Shown here piece after piece: positions 18,749-27,180 of a DNA stretch of 59,339 bases (within the stretch, counting starts at the first letter, position 1; each line of letters begins with the position of its first letter). The notes under the pieces are model-generated. The model saw only the letters and a program-made list of their open reading frames with translations. It made no database searches and was not told where the DNA came from. The position numbers were made by a program, and so were the translations under genes. This DNA is from Streptantibioticus rubrisoli (GTDB taxonomy: Bacteria > Actinomycetota > Actinomycetes > Streptomycetales > Streptomycetaceae): positions 1 through 59,339 of the forward strand of contig NZ_JANFNH010000045.1 of NCBI RefSeq assembly GCF_024436055.1, written 5' to 3'.

Positions 18749-19677
18749 GTCGCCTCCTGTGCGGCGCCGACGATGCGGGCGGTCCATGCCAGTCCGGCCC
18801 ACTCCAACGCACCGCCGACCAGCAGGCAGCCGAGCCCGGTGGGGGTGCGCAGCAGCACCCGCAGCGGATCAGCGCCGAGGGTTGCGCCCAGCACCACCCC
18901 GAAGACCGGCAGCAGAGCGAGCATCACCGCGGTCGAGCGCGGCCCCGCCAACTGAGCGCGCAGATCCTCGCGTTGGTCCCGCTCGGCCCGTAGCGCGGCG
19001 GCCACCCGGTCAAGGCCGTCGGCGAGACCGGCGCCGCCGTCCACCGACACCTCCCAGCACGCGGCGACACCGGCCAGCCCCTGCGCACCCGGTCTGGCGG
19101 CCGCCTGCCGCAGCGCGCCCGGCACGTCCCCGCCGAAACGGGCCGCAGCCAGCACGGGCGTCACGCCCTCCGCTCCGTCGGGGCCGTCCGGACCGCGCAG
19201 CCCTTCCACGGCCTCGACCAGCGCGGCGTCCGGCGGTCGGCCCGCGCGCAGGTCTCCGGCGACCGTCACACACAGACCGACCACCACCTCCTGCCACCGC
19301 TCGGCCGTGCGCCGCCGGGCACGGACCCGCAGCACGCGGCGGACGTACGGGGTGGCGAGCGCTGCGACCAGCGCCGGGACCGGCGAGTGGGCGAGCAGCG
19401 CCAGCACCGTCCCGGCCACCGGGCACCACACCTCGTGGCCGAACCGGAACCCCAACCGGTGCTCGGCGCGCGCCCTGCCCCGCCGCAGCGCCTCCCGCGC
19501 CCGATCGCACAACGCCCTCCAGCGCGGCCCGACTTGGGGAACCGCCTCGGCCCGACCGCCGCCCGCGAGCATCAGCCGTGCCCTGCGCACCGCCTCGTCC
19601 TGCCGGTGCAGCCGCCACACCGCGCCAGCCGCGCAGACCGCCGCACACCACACCGTGAGCAGTTCCGCGTCCCTCAT
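18745..19677 (-). CDS. TadB-like type II/IV secretion system inner-membrane protein (T2SSF)
   Basis: The 310-residue protein starts at ATG 19677 (MRDAELLTVW), overlapping the TadA stop codon by ATGA. Hydrophobic segments lie at the N-terminus, near residues 95-115 and in the last 60 residues. The central WQEVVVGLCVTVAGDLRAGRPP region matches the cytoplasmic GspF-like domain. It pairs with the following TadC-like gene as the two-protein platform of a Tad apparatus. Confidence 0.85.
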   Translation of the reverse strand: MRDAELLTVWCAAVCAAGAVWRLHRQDEAVRRARLMLAGGGRAEAVPQVGPRWRALCDRAREALRRGRARAEHRLGFRFGHEVWCPVAGTVLALLAHSPVPALVAALATPYVRRVLRVRARRRTAERWQEVVVGLCVTVAGDLRAGRPPDAALVEAVEGLRGPDGPDGAEGVTPVLAAARFGGDVPGALRQAAARPGAQGLAGVAACWEVSVDGGAGLADGLDRVAAALRAERDQREDLRAQLAGPRSTAVMLALLPVFGVVLGATLGADPLRVLLRTPTGLGCLLVGGALEWAGLAWTARIVGAAQEAT

Positions 19678-20870
19678 AGGGCACCTCGCTCGCACAGCGC
19701 GGCCAACCGTGGCCAACCGCGCTCTCGCCCGTAGCGCCCGTCGGCGTCCCGCACCACGGCCGGAACAGTGCTGACCAGACCGCCGCCGTCCCGCTCCAGC
19801 ACATGGATCTCGGCGACCCGGCGCCGCCCCGAGCGGTCCCTGGCCAGATGGACGACGACCGAGAGCGCGGCGGCGAGTTGGCTGTGCAGCGCCGCACGCC
19901 CCAACCCGGCCGTCGACCCCAGCGCCTCCAGCCTCGCGGGCACATCGCAGGCCGCGTTGGCGTGCACGGTGCCGCAGCCGCCCTCATGTCCGGTGTTGAG
20001 CGCGGCGAGCAGGTCCAGCACCTCGGGACCGCGCACCTCGCCGACCACCAGGCGGTCGGGGCGCATCCGCAGCGCCTGCCGGACGAGGTCCCGCAACGTC
20101 ACGGTGCCGACGCCCTCTTGATTGGCGGGCCGGGTCTCCAGCCGCACCACATGCGGGTGTTCGGGGCGCAGTTCCGCCGAGTCCTCGGCGAGCACGATCC
20201 GTTCGCCTGCGCCGACCAGTCCGAGTAGCGTGCTCAGCAGCGTTGTCTTGCCGCAACCCGTCCCACCACTGACCAGAAACGACAACCGAGCGTCGACCAC
20301 CGCCCGCAGCAGCCGCGCCACCTCACCGTCCACGCTGCCCGCCTCGACCAGTTCGGCAAGGGTGAAGGCCCGGGTCCGCACCACCCGCAGGGACAGGCAC
20401 GGCGCGCCGATCGCGACGGGTGGCAGCACCGCGTGCAGCCGGGTGCCGTCCGGAAGCCGGGCGTCGACCCAGGGGCGGGCGTCATCCAGGCGGCGGCCAG
20501 CGGCCGTCGCCAGACGCTGTGCGAGCTTGCGGACGGCCGCGGCGTCGCGGAAGCGGATACCGGTCCGCTCCAGGCCCGAGCCGCGGTCCACCCACACCTC
20601 GTCCGGTCCGTTGACCAGGACGTCGGTCACCCCGGGTTCAGCCAGCAGCGGCTCAAGCAACCCGGCTCCGACCATCTCCGAGCGCAGTGCCCTGACCACG
20701 CCGAGCACGGCGGTGTCGCCGAGCAGCCGCCCTTGGGCGCGCAGCGCGGCGGCGACCGCCGACGCGGTGGGCTCGCTCCCGGTCTCGGCCAGCGTGAGCC
20801 GTACCGCGTCGAGCAGCGCCGCACGGTCGGCGGGGCCAGTGCGCTGGCGCCGGGTGTCGACGGCGTTCAT
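19674..20870 (-). CDS. TadA/CpaF-type secretion ATPase
   Basis: The 398-residue hexameric ATPase would power pilus assembly or secretion. It has Walker A GGTGCGKTT, an Asp box VLAEDSAEL, Walker B LVVGEVRGPEVLDLL and the HANAA motif typical of PilT/TadA ATPases. The N-terminal region includes LAEPGVTDVLVNGPDEVWVDR. The start at 20870 overlaps the CpaE-like TGA (ATGA). This corresponds to the heli_sec_ATPase subtype described for actinobacteria. Confidence 0.93.
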   Translation of the reverse strand: MNAVDTRRQRTGPADRAALLDAVRLTLAETGSEPTASAVAAALRAQGRLLGDTAVLGVVRALRSEMVGAGLLEPLLAEPGVTDVLVNGPDEVWVDRGSGLERTGIRFRDAAAVRKLAQRLATAAGRRLDDARPWVDARLPDGTRLHAVLPPVAIGAPCLSLRVVRTRAFTLAELVEAGSVDGEVARLLRAVVDARLSFLVSGGTGCGKTTLLSTLLGLVGAGERIVLAEDSAELRPEHPHVVRLETRPANQEGVGTVTLRDLVRQALRMRPDRLVVGEVRGPEVLDLLAALNTGHEGGCGTVHANAACDVPARLEALGSTAGLGRAALHSQLAAALSVVVHLARDRSGRRRVAEIHVLERDGGGLVSTVPAVVRDADGRYGRERGWPRLAALCERGAL

Positions 20871-23044
20871 ACGGCAACACTCCCGCCGCTGGGCAGTGCC
20901 TCGGCGAGGAACGCCGTACAGAACCTGGCGAGCGGTCCGCGGCCGTTGCCGCCGGGTGGTTTGCCACCGTTGACGGCCTCCAACAGGCCGTTCTCCGGCG
21001 GCAGTTCACCAGCCAGCCGCAGCCCCAGCAGCCGGGCGATCTCATGGTCGTCAAGGCCGGAGGGGTAGGGGCCGCGGGCCACCACCCGCAGGTCGGGCAG
21101 GATCATGCCGATTCTGGACGCCACCCGGTCCGCCGCCGCGACGGCCCGCAACTCGGCGGGGACGACGAGCAGTCCGATGTCGGTCTGGGACAGCGCCTCT
21201 ACCACGCTGTCGTCCACCCGGCGCGGTAGGTCCACCACGACCACCCCACCGCGCCGCCGGGCGGCACCAAGGACCGAGCGCATCGCCTCCGGAGTGATGA
21301 CCACGGAATCGCCACGGTCCCAACTCAGGACACTGAGATCGTGCAGTCGGGGCAGGGACTCCTCCAACGCGCCGCTGCTGACCCGGCCCTGGGACTCGGC
21401 GAGGTCGGGCCAGCGCAGGCCCGCGGAGCGCTCGCCGCCAAGCAGTACGTCCAGTCCGCCGCCGAGTGGATCGCCGTCGATCAGCATCGTGCGGCGGCCA
21501 CCGCGCGCCGCGGTGACGGCGAGCGCGCAGGCCAGGGTGCTGGCCCCGGCGCCGCCTCTGCCACCGACCACGCCGATGGTCAGTGCCGGTTCCCCGACGC
21601 CCTCCGCGGCGTCGGCGATCCGGTCGACAAGCCAGGCCTCGGCGTCGGGCAGGAACAGCACATGGTCGGCGCCGATGCCCACGGCGCGGCGCCACACGTC
21701 CTGGTCATCGAGGTCGCGTCCGATCAGCAGGACGCCGGAACGGCGCTGCACGCCCCTCAGGGCCGCCGAGCGGTCGTCGCCGACCAGGACCAACGGCGCT
21801 GCCTCCCAACTGCCCGGGCTGGTCGGCGGGCCGTAGCTGACCACCGGCTCCACTCCCGCGGCGGCGCACAGCCTCAGCAGGTCGTCCAGCAGGTCCTCGT
21901 CCTCGGTGACGATCAGGGGGACGCCTGCTCTGGGAGCCCGGGGGATGCGGCTCGGCCGAGGTTCCGCCCCGGCGCGGCCGATCCGGACGCCCCGGTTTCG
22001 GCGCTCCTCCGCCGCCGGTTCCGCCTCCGGCTCCCGCGCGCCGTCAGGCCCCGGGTCCCGGCCACCGCTGCCCCGGCCCTGCGGTGCGGCGCCCGGACCC
22101 GGCACCGGCAGCTCGCCGCTCGGGGCTGCGTCTCCTTGGCCAAGGCCGCCCGATGTCAGACCCGAGGCCTGCGTGGCCGCAGCCGAGCTTCCGTCTCCCG
22201 GGACTCGGTCGCGCGACCCCGGATCAAAGCCCCCGTCCTCCACTTCGCCGCCCGGGCCTCCGTCTGCTGGACCGCGGCCACATGGCACCGGTGCCGAATC
22301 CACGTTCGCTGAGCGCCCGGCTGGGCCCGTGCCCAGCTGGCCGCGGGTCGCCAGGCCCGGCTCCTCGGCCGACACTCCGTCTCCCCGGCCTGGGCCACGT
22401 ACTGTGCCCCAGCCTTCCTGCCCTCCGGCCGCGTCCCTGCCCCCACCGGGTGCCGGATCCGTGCCCCGGTCCGCCGCCCCGCCCGGGCCCGCGTCGGCAC
22501 GGAACCAGCCACGCGACACCTTGCCCGAGCGGGCCTCCTCCGGCTCCCCTACCTCCCAGCCCCACCTGGGCCGTGCTCCAGCGGAACCCAGAGCCTCCGG
22601 CCCGGCACCCGGTCCACCGAACTCAGCGCCCCGCCCACGCGACCCAACGCTGGGGCCCAACTCCCCACTCAGGCCCCCCGTTTCGCGGAACGAGCCACCC
22701 GGCACCGCCCCCACGTCCGGCTCCTTCGGCCTCGCGACGGGGCCAGCGGCATCCACACGCCGTGCCCACGACGGCACCGCACCGGAACCAGGATCGTCCG
22801 GCCCGCCAACCCGACCGCGCAGCACCGCACCCGAACCCGGCCCCTCCAGAGCGCCGCCCAGGCCGCTCGGCACCGCATCCCACCCCGGTCGCTCTGGCCT
22901 CCCTTCCAACCGCCACGTCTCCCGGGGCTGGCTCTGGGAGCCCTCGGGGCCGGAGTGCATTTCGTTCGCCGTTTGGCCCGGCTGTCCAGTCCGTCCGTTC
23001 CTGCCGGGCCGTTCTGGAGTGCCCGGTGAGATGGATTCGGTCAT
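20867..23044 (-). CDS. CpaE/MinD-like ATPase (septum-site-determining protein family) with a long disordered N-terminal extension
   Basis: The 725-residue product is encoded by the first gene of the Tad-like operon. The recognisable part begins near residue 373 at VPLIVTEDEDLLDDLLRLC, a pseudo-receiver domain, followed by a MinD/ParA-like ATPase with deviant P-loop GGRGGAGAST, DGDPLGGGLDVLLG and VVVDLPRR. Homologues I recall are about 350-400 residues. The first 373 residues are Gly/Pro/Arg/Ser/Asp-rich with no predicted fold. The start at 23044 has GAGG upstream (MTESISPGTPERPG). The M. tuberculosis relative is Ssd (Rv3660c), linked to septum regulation. A role in localising the secretion apparatus is the usual inference. 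Confidence 0.85.
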   Translation of the reverse strand: MTESISPGTPERPGRNGRTGQPGQTANEMHSGPEGSQSQPRETWRLEGRPERPGWDAVPSGLGGALEGPGSGAVLRGRVGGPDDPGSGAVPSWARRVDAAGPVARPKEPDVGAVPGGSFRETGGLSGELGPSVGSRGRGAEFGGPGAGPEALGSAGARPRWGWEVGEPEEARSGKVSRGWFRADAGPGGAADRGTDPAPGGGRDAAGGQEGWGTVRGPGRGDGVSAEEPGLATRGQLGTGPAGRSANVDSAPVPCGRGPADGGPGGEVEDGGFDPGSRDRVPGDGSSAAATQASGLTSGGLGQGDAAPSGELPVPGPGAAPQGRGSGGRDPGPDGAREPEAEPAAEERRNRGVRIGRAGAEPRPSRIPRAPRAGVPLIVTEDEDLLDDLLRLCAAAGVEPVVSYGPPTSPGSWEAAPLVLVGDDRSAALRGVQRRSGVLLIGRDLDDQDVWRRAVGIGADHVLFLPDAEAWLVDRIADAAEGVGEPALTIGVVGGRGGAGASTLACALAVTAARGGRRTMLIDGDPLGGGLDVLLGGERSAGLRWPDLAESQGRVSSGALEESLPRLHDLSVLSWDRGDSVVITPEAMRSVLGAARRRGGVVVVDLPRRVDDSVVEALSQTDIGLLVVPAELRAVAAADRVASRIGMILPDLRVVARGPYPSGLDDHEIARLLGLRLAGELPPENGLLEAVNGGKPPGGNGRGPLARFCTAFLAEALPSGGSVAV

Positions 23045-23515
23045 GGCCCCCTCACTTCCCTCGCTGATACCGCGTACCTCGCGGGCCTTCTTGCCTCGCG
23101 GTTCTTCACGGTGGAGGAAGACCAGGAATCGAGTGGATCTTGGTCAAAAACAGGGGATAACTCGACGGTTGTGGATAACTCCGCCACTCACACGGGTGAC
23201 TTCTCGGCGATAGCGCAACGATTACGTACGGTCACGCGTCGTACGTGTCACCAAGCGGGAAGGGGCAAGGAAATGATCATGAAAAAGATGGCGGCACAAC
23301 CGGCCACGGGGTACGAAATGTGTCCGGACATGCGACGACCCCCGCCGGGGGGGAGAGCGGGGGTCGTCCCCACGGCCGACTCGGGGGGGGAGGAGCCGGA
23401 CCGGGTTAGCACGGTCGCGAACGATCCGTGACTTCCATGGTGTACCCGAAGGCCTTCTCAGGCAAACCCACGCGCCTGAGCTTACGCCGAATGGTGGGTG
23501 CCTATGCTCGTCTCC
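23045..23515. other. Divergent promoter region between the Tad-like operon and the HAD phosphatase, with a GC hairpin
   Basis: About 470 bp with no convincing gene. A 12-bp perfect inverted repeat gacgacccccgc / gcgggggtcgtc (23334-23345 and 23357-23368) is the strongest structure, without a T run on either strand. The region near 23130-23220 is relatively AT-rich and probably holds the tad-operon promoter. Confidence 0.5.
23503..23508 (+). promoter_or_regulatory. Candidate -10 hexamer of a leaderless HAD transcript
   Basis: TATGCT ends seven bases before the in-frame GTG at 23516, which would put the transcription start at the start codon. No ribosome binding site is present, and this supports choosing GTG 23516. 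Confidence 0.45.
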
Positions 23516-24328
23516 GTGGAAAACCACTCCTTGCCGCGAACAGCCGCCTTCTTCGACCTCGACAAGACGGTCATCGCGAAGTCGAGCACTCTGGCCTTCA
23601 GCAAGTCCTTCTATCAAGGCGGACTGATCAACCGCCGGGCCGTGCTGCGCACTGCTTATGCCCAGTTCGTCTATCTACTCGGCGGTGCTGACCACGATCA
23701 AATGGAACGCATGCGGGAGTATCTGTCGGCGCTCTGCCGGGGCTGGAACGTCCAGCAGGTCCGGGAGATCGTCGCGGAGACCCTGCACGACCTGATCGAT
23801 CCGCTGATCTACGACGAGGCCGCCTCACTGATCGAGGAGCACCACGCCGCCGGTCGCGACGTGGTCATCGTCAGCACCTCGGGCGCCGAGGTCGTGGAGC
23901 CGATCGGCGCGATCCTCGGGGCTGATCACGTGGTCGCCACCCGGATGGTGGTCGAGGACGGCCGCTACACCGGGGAGATCGAGTACTACGCCTACGCCGA
24001 CACGAAGGCGAAGGCGATCGCCGAGCTGGCCGAGAACGAGGGATACGACCTCTCCCGCTGCTACGCGTACAGCGACTCGGCGACCGACATTCCGATGCTG
24101 GAGTCGGTGGGACATCCGTACGCGGTCAACCCGGACCGTGCGCTGCGCCGCGAGGCGATCGCGCGGGAATGGCCGGTGCTGACGTTCAGCCGACCGGTTC
24201 GGCTGCGTCAGCGCATTCCGTCGATGCCGAGCCGTCCGGTGCTCGCGGCGGCCGCCGCGGTGGCAGCCGTCGCCACGGCGGGTCTCGTCTGGTACGCGTC
24301 GCGTCGCCGTCGACCAGTAATGTCCTAA
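23516..24328 (+). CDS. HAD-IB family phosphatase with C-terminal membrane anchor
   Basis: The 270-residue protein from GTG 23516 begins MENHSLPRTAAFFDLDKTVI; the nucleophile motif DxDxT gives Asp14 and Asp16. Later motifs are VIVSTSGAE (motif II), DTKAKA (Lys) and YSDSATDIPMLESVG (metal-binding Asp pair). This is the SerB-like subclass IB, whose substrates include phosphoserine, phospholipids and lysophosphatidates. A C-terminal segment AAAAAVAAVATAGLVWYASRRRR would anchor it in the membrane. The conserved place beside the Tad-like operon matches Rv3661. In-frame alternative starts exist at 23498 and 23504. Confidence 0.85.
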   Translation: MENHSLPRTAAFFDLDKTVIAKSSTLAFSKSFYQGGLINRRAVLRTAYAQFVYLLGGADHDQMERMREYLSALCRGWNVQQVREIVAETLHDLIDPLIYDEAASLIEEHHAAGRDVVIVSTSGAEVVEPIGAILGADHVVATRMVVEDGRYTGEIEYYAYADTKAKAIAELAENEGYDLSRCYAYSDSATDIPMLESVGHPYAVNPDRALRREAIAREWPVLTFSRPVRLRQRIPSMPSRPVLAAAAAVAAVATAGLVWYASRRRRPVMS

Positions 24329-24986
24329 GACGCGCCATTAGTTGTTGATTGAGGCTAAAAGTAAAAGAACTGCGGCCAGGGGTTCCGCTTGCTGGTGGCG
24401 CGGAGTAGAAAGGAATTGACGGCCCGCGAGACCACGGATATCCGAGAGGAACCCCGTTGTATCAGGCCCCACGGACCGAAGCACGCACGTCGGGCACCCA
24501 CGCGAAGCCAGCCCGCTGACCGGGCCAGCAGCACCAGGTGACGGGCGAAGTTCCCGACCTGATGGGCCAAGAGAGTGCACGCATGGTCACCCGGCGGACG
24601 TGCCAGCGGTGGCACCTGCGGGTGCCACCGCACATTTTTGCCCGCACGTACCGCGAGCGGCGCCGCAACCCGGCCTTCGGCCGCGCGTGATTGCCGTGCG
24701 GCGGATCGGCCGGGTCGCGCAGCGCCTGCGGCCGAAGCGGGTGCGTGCGCCGCCCGAACGGCGACGTCCGCCAGCGGGTCATAGCGGTGACGGTGGCGTG
24801 CGCCCGTAGCCGTAGCCCCCGCGAAGCCACTGCCCCGCCCCGACACGAGCCCCCACCCGGGCGCGCCCCGACCCGCCAAACCCCGCCACGAACCCGCGAA
24901 CCCCACGCCACAACACCCCCCGCCGCGCCCCCCCCCCGAACCCCCCGCCGCGAAGCCCGCCGCAACGCCCCCGCCGGAGGCGCCCC
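24329..24986. other. Gene-poor stretch with a possible transposase remnant
   Basis: I see no intact gene in these 658 bp. On the minus strand, a frame ending at 24355 contains LLAHQVGNFARHLVLLARSA, which faintly resembles the C-terminal region of some IS4/IS1380-type transposases. It merges upstream, without a start, into obviously non-coding G-rich sequence. The AT content near 24340-24440 is higher than the surroundings. The remnant reading is weak. Confidence 0.3.
24608..24629 (+). terminator. Hairpin with downstream T run
   Basis: ggtggcacc-tgcg-ggtgccacc is a perfect 9-bp stem followed five bases later by TTTTT. It lies 280 bp past the HAD stop, so it may end that transcript, or belong to a decayed element. 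Confidence 0.4.
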
Positions 24987-25844
24987 TCAGGCCGCTCCGC
25001 GTTGGAGCGCCTCGCACACAGCGGTGCTTTCCCGCACCCCGAGCCGTACCGCCTCCGCGCAGTGCGCGATCCACTGGGCCATGCCCTGCGGCGTCCCTGA
25101 CATGTACCCCTCCAGAGCCTTGAGGTACTCGGCGCGGCCGAGTTCCGCGTGGCCCACCTCCGCCGGGCAGATCGACTTCGGGTCGAGCCCGCTGCCCACC
25201 AGGACGATGCGCTGTGCCGCCCGCGCCACCGGGCCGTTGAAGGAGCCGAACGGGCGCAGCGCCAGCAGCTCGCCGTGCACCACGGCGGCGACCACCAGCG
25301 CGGGCGCCGAGCTTCCGGCCAGCAATAGCCCGGCCAGCCCTTCCAGCCGCGCCGCGACCTCCGCCGCATCGGGGAGCGGCAGTTCGGCCCACTGCTCATC
25401 GGCCACCGACTCACCCGCCCGGCGCGGCCGCCCCACGGTGTCGTCCGGTGCCACACCGCCCGCCGCGACCAGGTGCAGCCGCGCCAGCGCCTGCAGCGGT
25501 GACTGCCGCCAGACACTGAGGAGTTGACCGGACTCGGCGGTCAACCGCAGCGCCGCGCCCACCATGCGGGCCTGCTCGTCGGCCCCGAAGTCGCTGCGTC
25601 GACGCACCTCTTCCAACGGCCAGTCGGCCCCGGACAACGCGGCGGAAGCCCGCGCTCCGCGCAGTGCCGCCTCCGAGGTGATCTCGTTCGAGCGGCGGCG
25701 CATCACCCGGTGCCCGTAGACCCGGTCCACGGCCTGGCGCACCGAGTCCACCGAGTCGGCCACCCCGGGCAACGTGCCCAGTACGGCAAGCGGATCGGAG
25801 GACGCCGGGGATTCGGGGGCCGCCCCCCGGGAGAACGCAGTCAT
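24987..25844 (-). CDS. Fic-fold protein with degenerate active-site motif
   Basis: The 285-residue protein starts at ATG 25844 (MTAFSRGAAPES). An all-helical fold with RASAALSGADWPLEEVRR (inhibitory/first Fic helix region) and VVHGELLALRPFGSFNGPVAR near 187-207 aligns with the Fic core HPFxxGNGR. Here the catalytic His is Arg, and GNGR is replaced by FNGPVAR. The family is often mis-annotated as oxidoreductase in Streptomyces. By position it matches Rv3662c. AMP transfer seems unlikely, and a binding or scaffold role is more plausible. It diverges from the CooC-like ATPase gene across 101 bp. Confidence 0.7.
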   Translation of the reverse strand: MTAFSRGAAPESPASSDPLAVLGTLPGVADSVDSVRQAVDRVYGHRVMRRRSNEITSEAALRGARASAALSGADWPLEEVRRRSDFGADEQARMVGAALRLTAESGQLLSVWRQSPLQALARLHLVAAGGVAPDDTVGRPRRAGESVADEQWAELPLPDAAEVAARLEGLAGLLLAGSSAPALVVAAVVHGELLALRPFGSFNGPVARAAQRIVLVGSGLDPKSICPAEVGHAELGRAEYLKALEGYMSGTPQGMAQWIAHCAEAVRLGVRESTAVCEALQRGAA

Positions 25845-25932
25845 GGATACGACCCTACGCACCCATGGCCGCGTACCCCTCGTTGGAGTGGTGTTCTTCA
25901 CTTCAGTGAGGGGCGGTGAGCGGACCGACCAC

Positions 25933-25938
25933 TATCTT
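25933..25938 (+). promoter_or_regulatory. Candidate -10 hexamer of a leaderless transcript
   Basis: TATCTT ends seven bases before ATG 25946, and no ribosome binding site is visible, consistent with a transcript beginning at the start codon. Confidence 0.4.
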
Positions 25939-25945
25939 GTTGAAC

Positions 25946-26962
25946 ATGAAGATCGCTTTCGTTGGAAAGGGCGGGAGCGGCAAGACCACGCTCTCCTCCC
26001 TGTTCATCCGACACCTCGCCGCCGCCGGGCTCCCGGTCATCGCGGTGGACGCGGACATCAACCAGCACCTCGGCCCGGCCCTGGGCCTGGACGAAGCGGA
26101 GGCCGCCGCGCTACCGGCGCTGGGCGCCCATCTGCCGGAGATCAAGGAGTACCTGCGGGGCGCCAATCCGCGGATCGCCTCGGCCGAGACCATGATCAAG
26201 ACCACCCCGCCCGGGCACGGCTCACGGCTGTTGCGGGTGACAGCGGAGAACCCGGTCTACGCGGCGTGCGCCCGGACCGTGGAACTCGACGGCGGTACGG
26301 TGCGGTTGATGGCGACCGGCCCGTTCAACGAGTCGGACCTGGGCGTCGCCTGCTACCACTCAAAGGTCGGCGCGGTCGAACTCTGCCTGAACCACCTGGT
26401 GGACGGGCGCGACGAGTACGTCGTGGTCGACATGACGGCGGGCAGCGACTCCTTCGCCTCGGGCATGTTCACCCGCTTCGACATGACGTTCCTGGTGGCC
26501 GAGCCGACCCGCAAGGGGGTCGCCGTGTACCGCCAGTACAAGGAGTACGCACGGGACTTTGAAGTGAACCTGCGCGTGGTGGGCAACAAGGTGCAAAGCC
26601 AGGACGACATCTCTTTCCTGCGCGACGAGGTGGGTGACGACCTGTTCACCACCGTCGGCCACTCCGACTGGGTGCGCGCGATGGAGAAGGGCCGCCCACC
26701 GCGGTTCGAGCTGCTGGAGCCGCCCAACCGCCAGGCGCTGCAGGCGCTTCACGAGGTCGCGGACGCCTCCTACGAGCGGCGGGACTGGCAGCGGTACACC
26801 CGTCAGATGGTGCAGTTCCACCTGAAGAACGCGGAGAGTTGGGGCAACGAGAAGACCGGCGCCGACCTCGCCGCGCAGGTCGATCCGTCCTTCGTGCTGA
26901 GCGAGGACGCGCTCGCCGCGCGGCCGCTGCCGGAGTACGCCGGGGTGGCTGGCGGCACCTGA
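25946..26962 (+). CDS. CooC/MinD-like P-loop ATPase
   Basis: The 338-residue SIMIBI NTPase starts MKIAFVGKGGSGKTT, with a deviant Walker A at residues 7-15, switch I-like DADINQHL and Walker B-type VVVDMTAGSD. The family includes CooC (nickel insertion for CO dehydrogenase) and related maturation ATPases, but no CO dehydrogenase or hydrogenase gene is nearby, so the client is unknown. A perfect terminator follows. The gene stands alone, divergent from the Fic-like gene. Confidence 0.85.
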   Translation: MKIAFVGKGGSGKTTLSSLFIRHLAAAGLPVIAVDADINQHLGPALGLDEAEAAALPALGAHLPEIKEYLRGANPRIASAETMIKTTPPGHGSRLLRVTAENPVYAACARTVELDGGTVRLMATGPFNESDLGVACYHSKVGAVELCLNHLVDGRDEYVVVDMTAGSDSFASGMFTRFDMTFLVAEPTRKGVAVYRQYKEYARDFEVNLRVVGNKVQSQDDISFLRDEVGDDLFTTVGHSDWVRAMEKGRPPRFELLEPPNRQALQALHEVADASYERRDWQRYTRQMVQFHLKNAESWGNEKTGADLAAQVDPSFVLSEDALAARPLPEYAGVAGGT

Positions 26963-26970
26963 GGCGGAGG

Positions 26971-27014
26971 GGCGCCCGCGAAGCAATCGACTAGCCATAT
27001 CGCGGGCGCCTTTT
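26971..27014 (+). terminator. Terminator of the CooC-like gene
   Basis: ggcgcccgcga (26971-26981) pairs perfectly with tcgcgggcgcc (27000-27010) and is followed by TTTT. It lies nine bases after the stop codon. Confidence 0.85.
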
Positions 27015-27180
27015 CAAGGACTCCCGACCCACTTCACCCGATAGGGGCAAATACGGTCGGTCCGGCCTGTTCGCCCTTCCCAGGGGCGTTGAGCGTCCAT
27101 TACTCTCCATTTACCGATCCTTGAAATAACGGAGTCACACACTCCGCGACCGACGCTCTGCCGGCCCGCTGGAGACCCAG

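Noticed and set aside
20433-23213. Long plus-strand open frames opposite the CpaE-like and TadA genes
   Set aside because: They translate to Pro/Arg/Ala low complexity without domains or ribosome binding sites and are explained by GC bias opposite real genes.
24338-24986. Transposase remnant
   Set aside because: Only about 20 residues look transposase-like, no inverted repeats or target duplication are visible, and three frames are equally open; kept only as a weak note.
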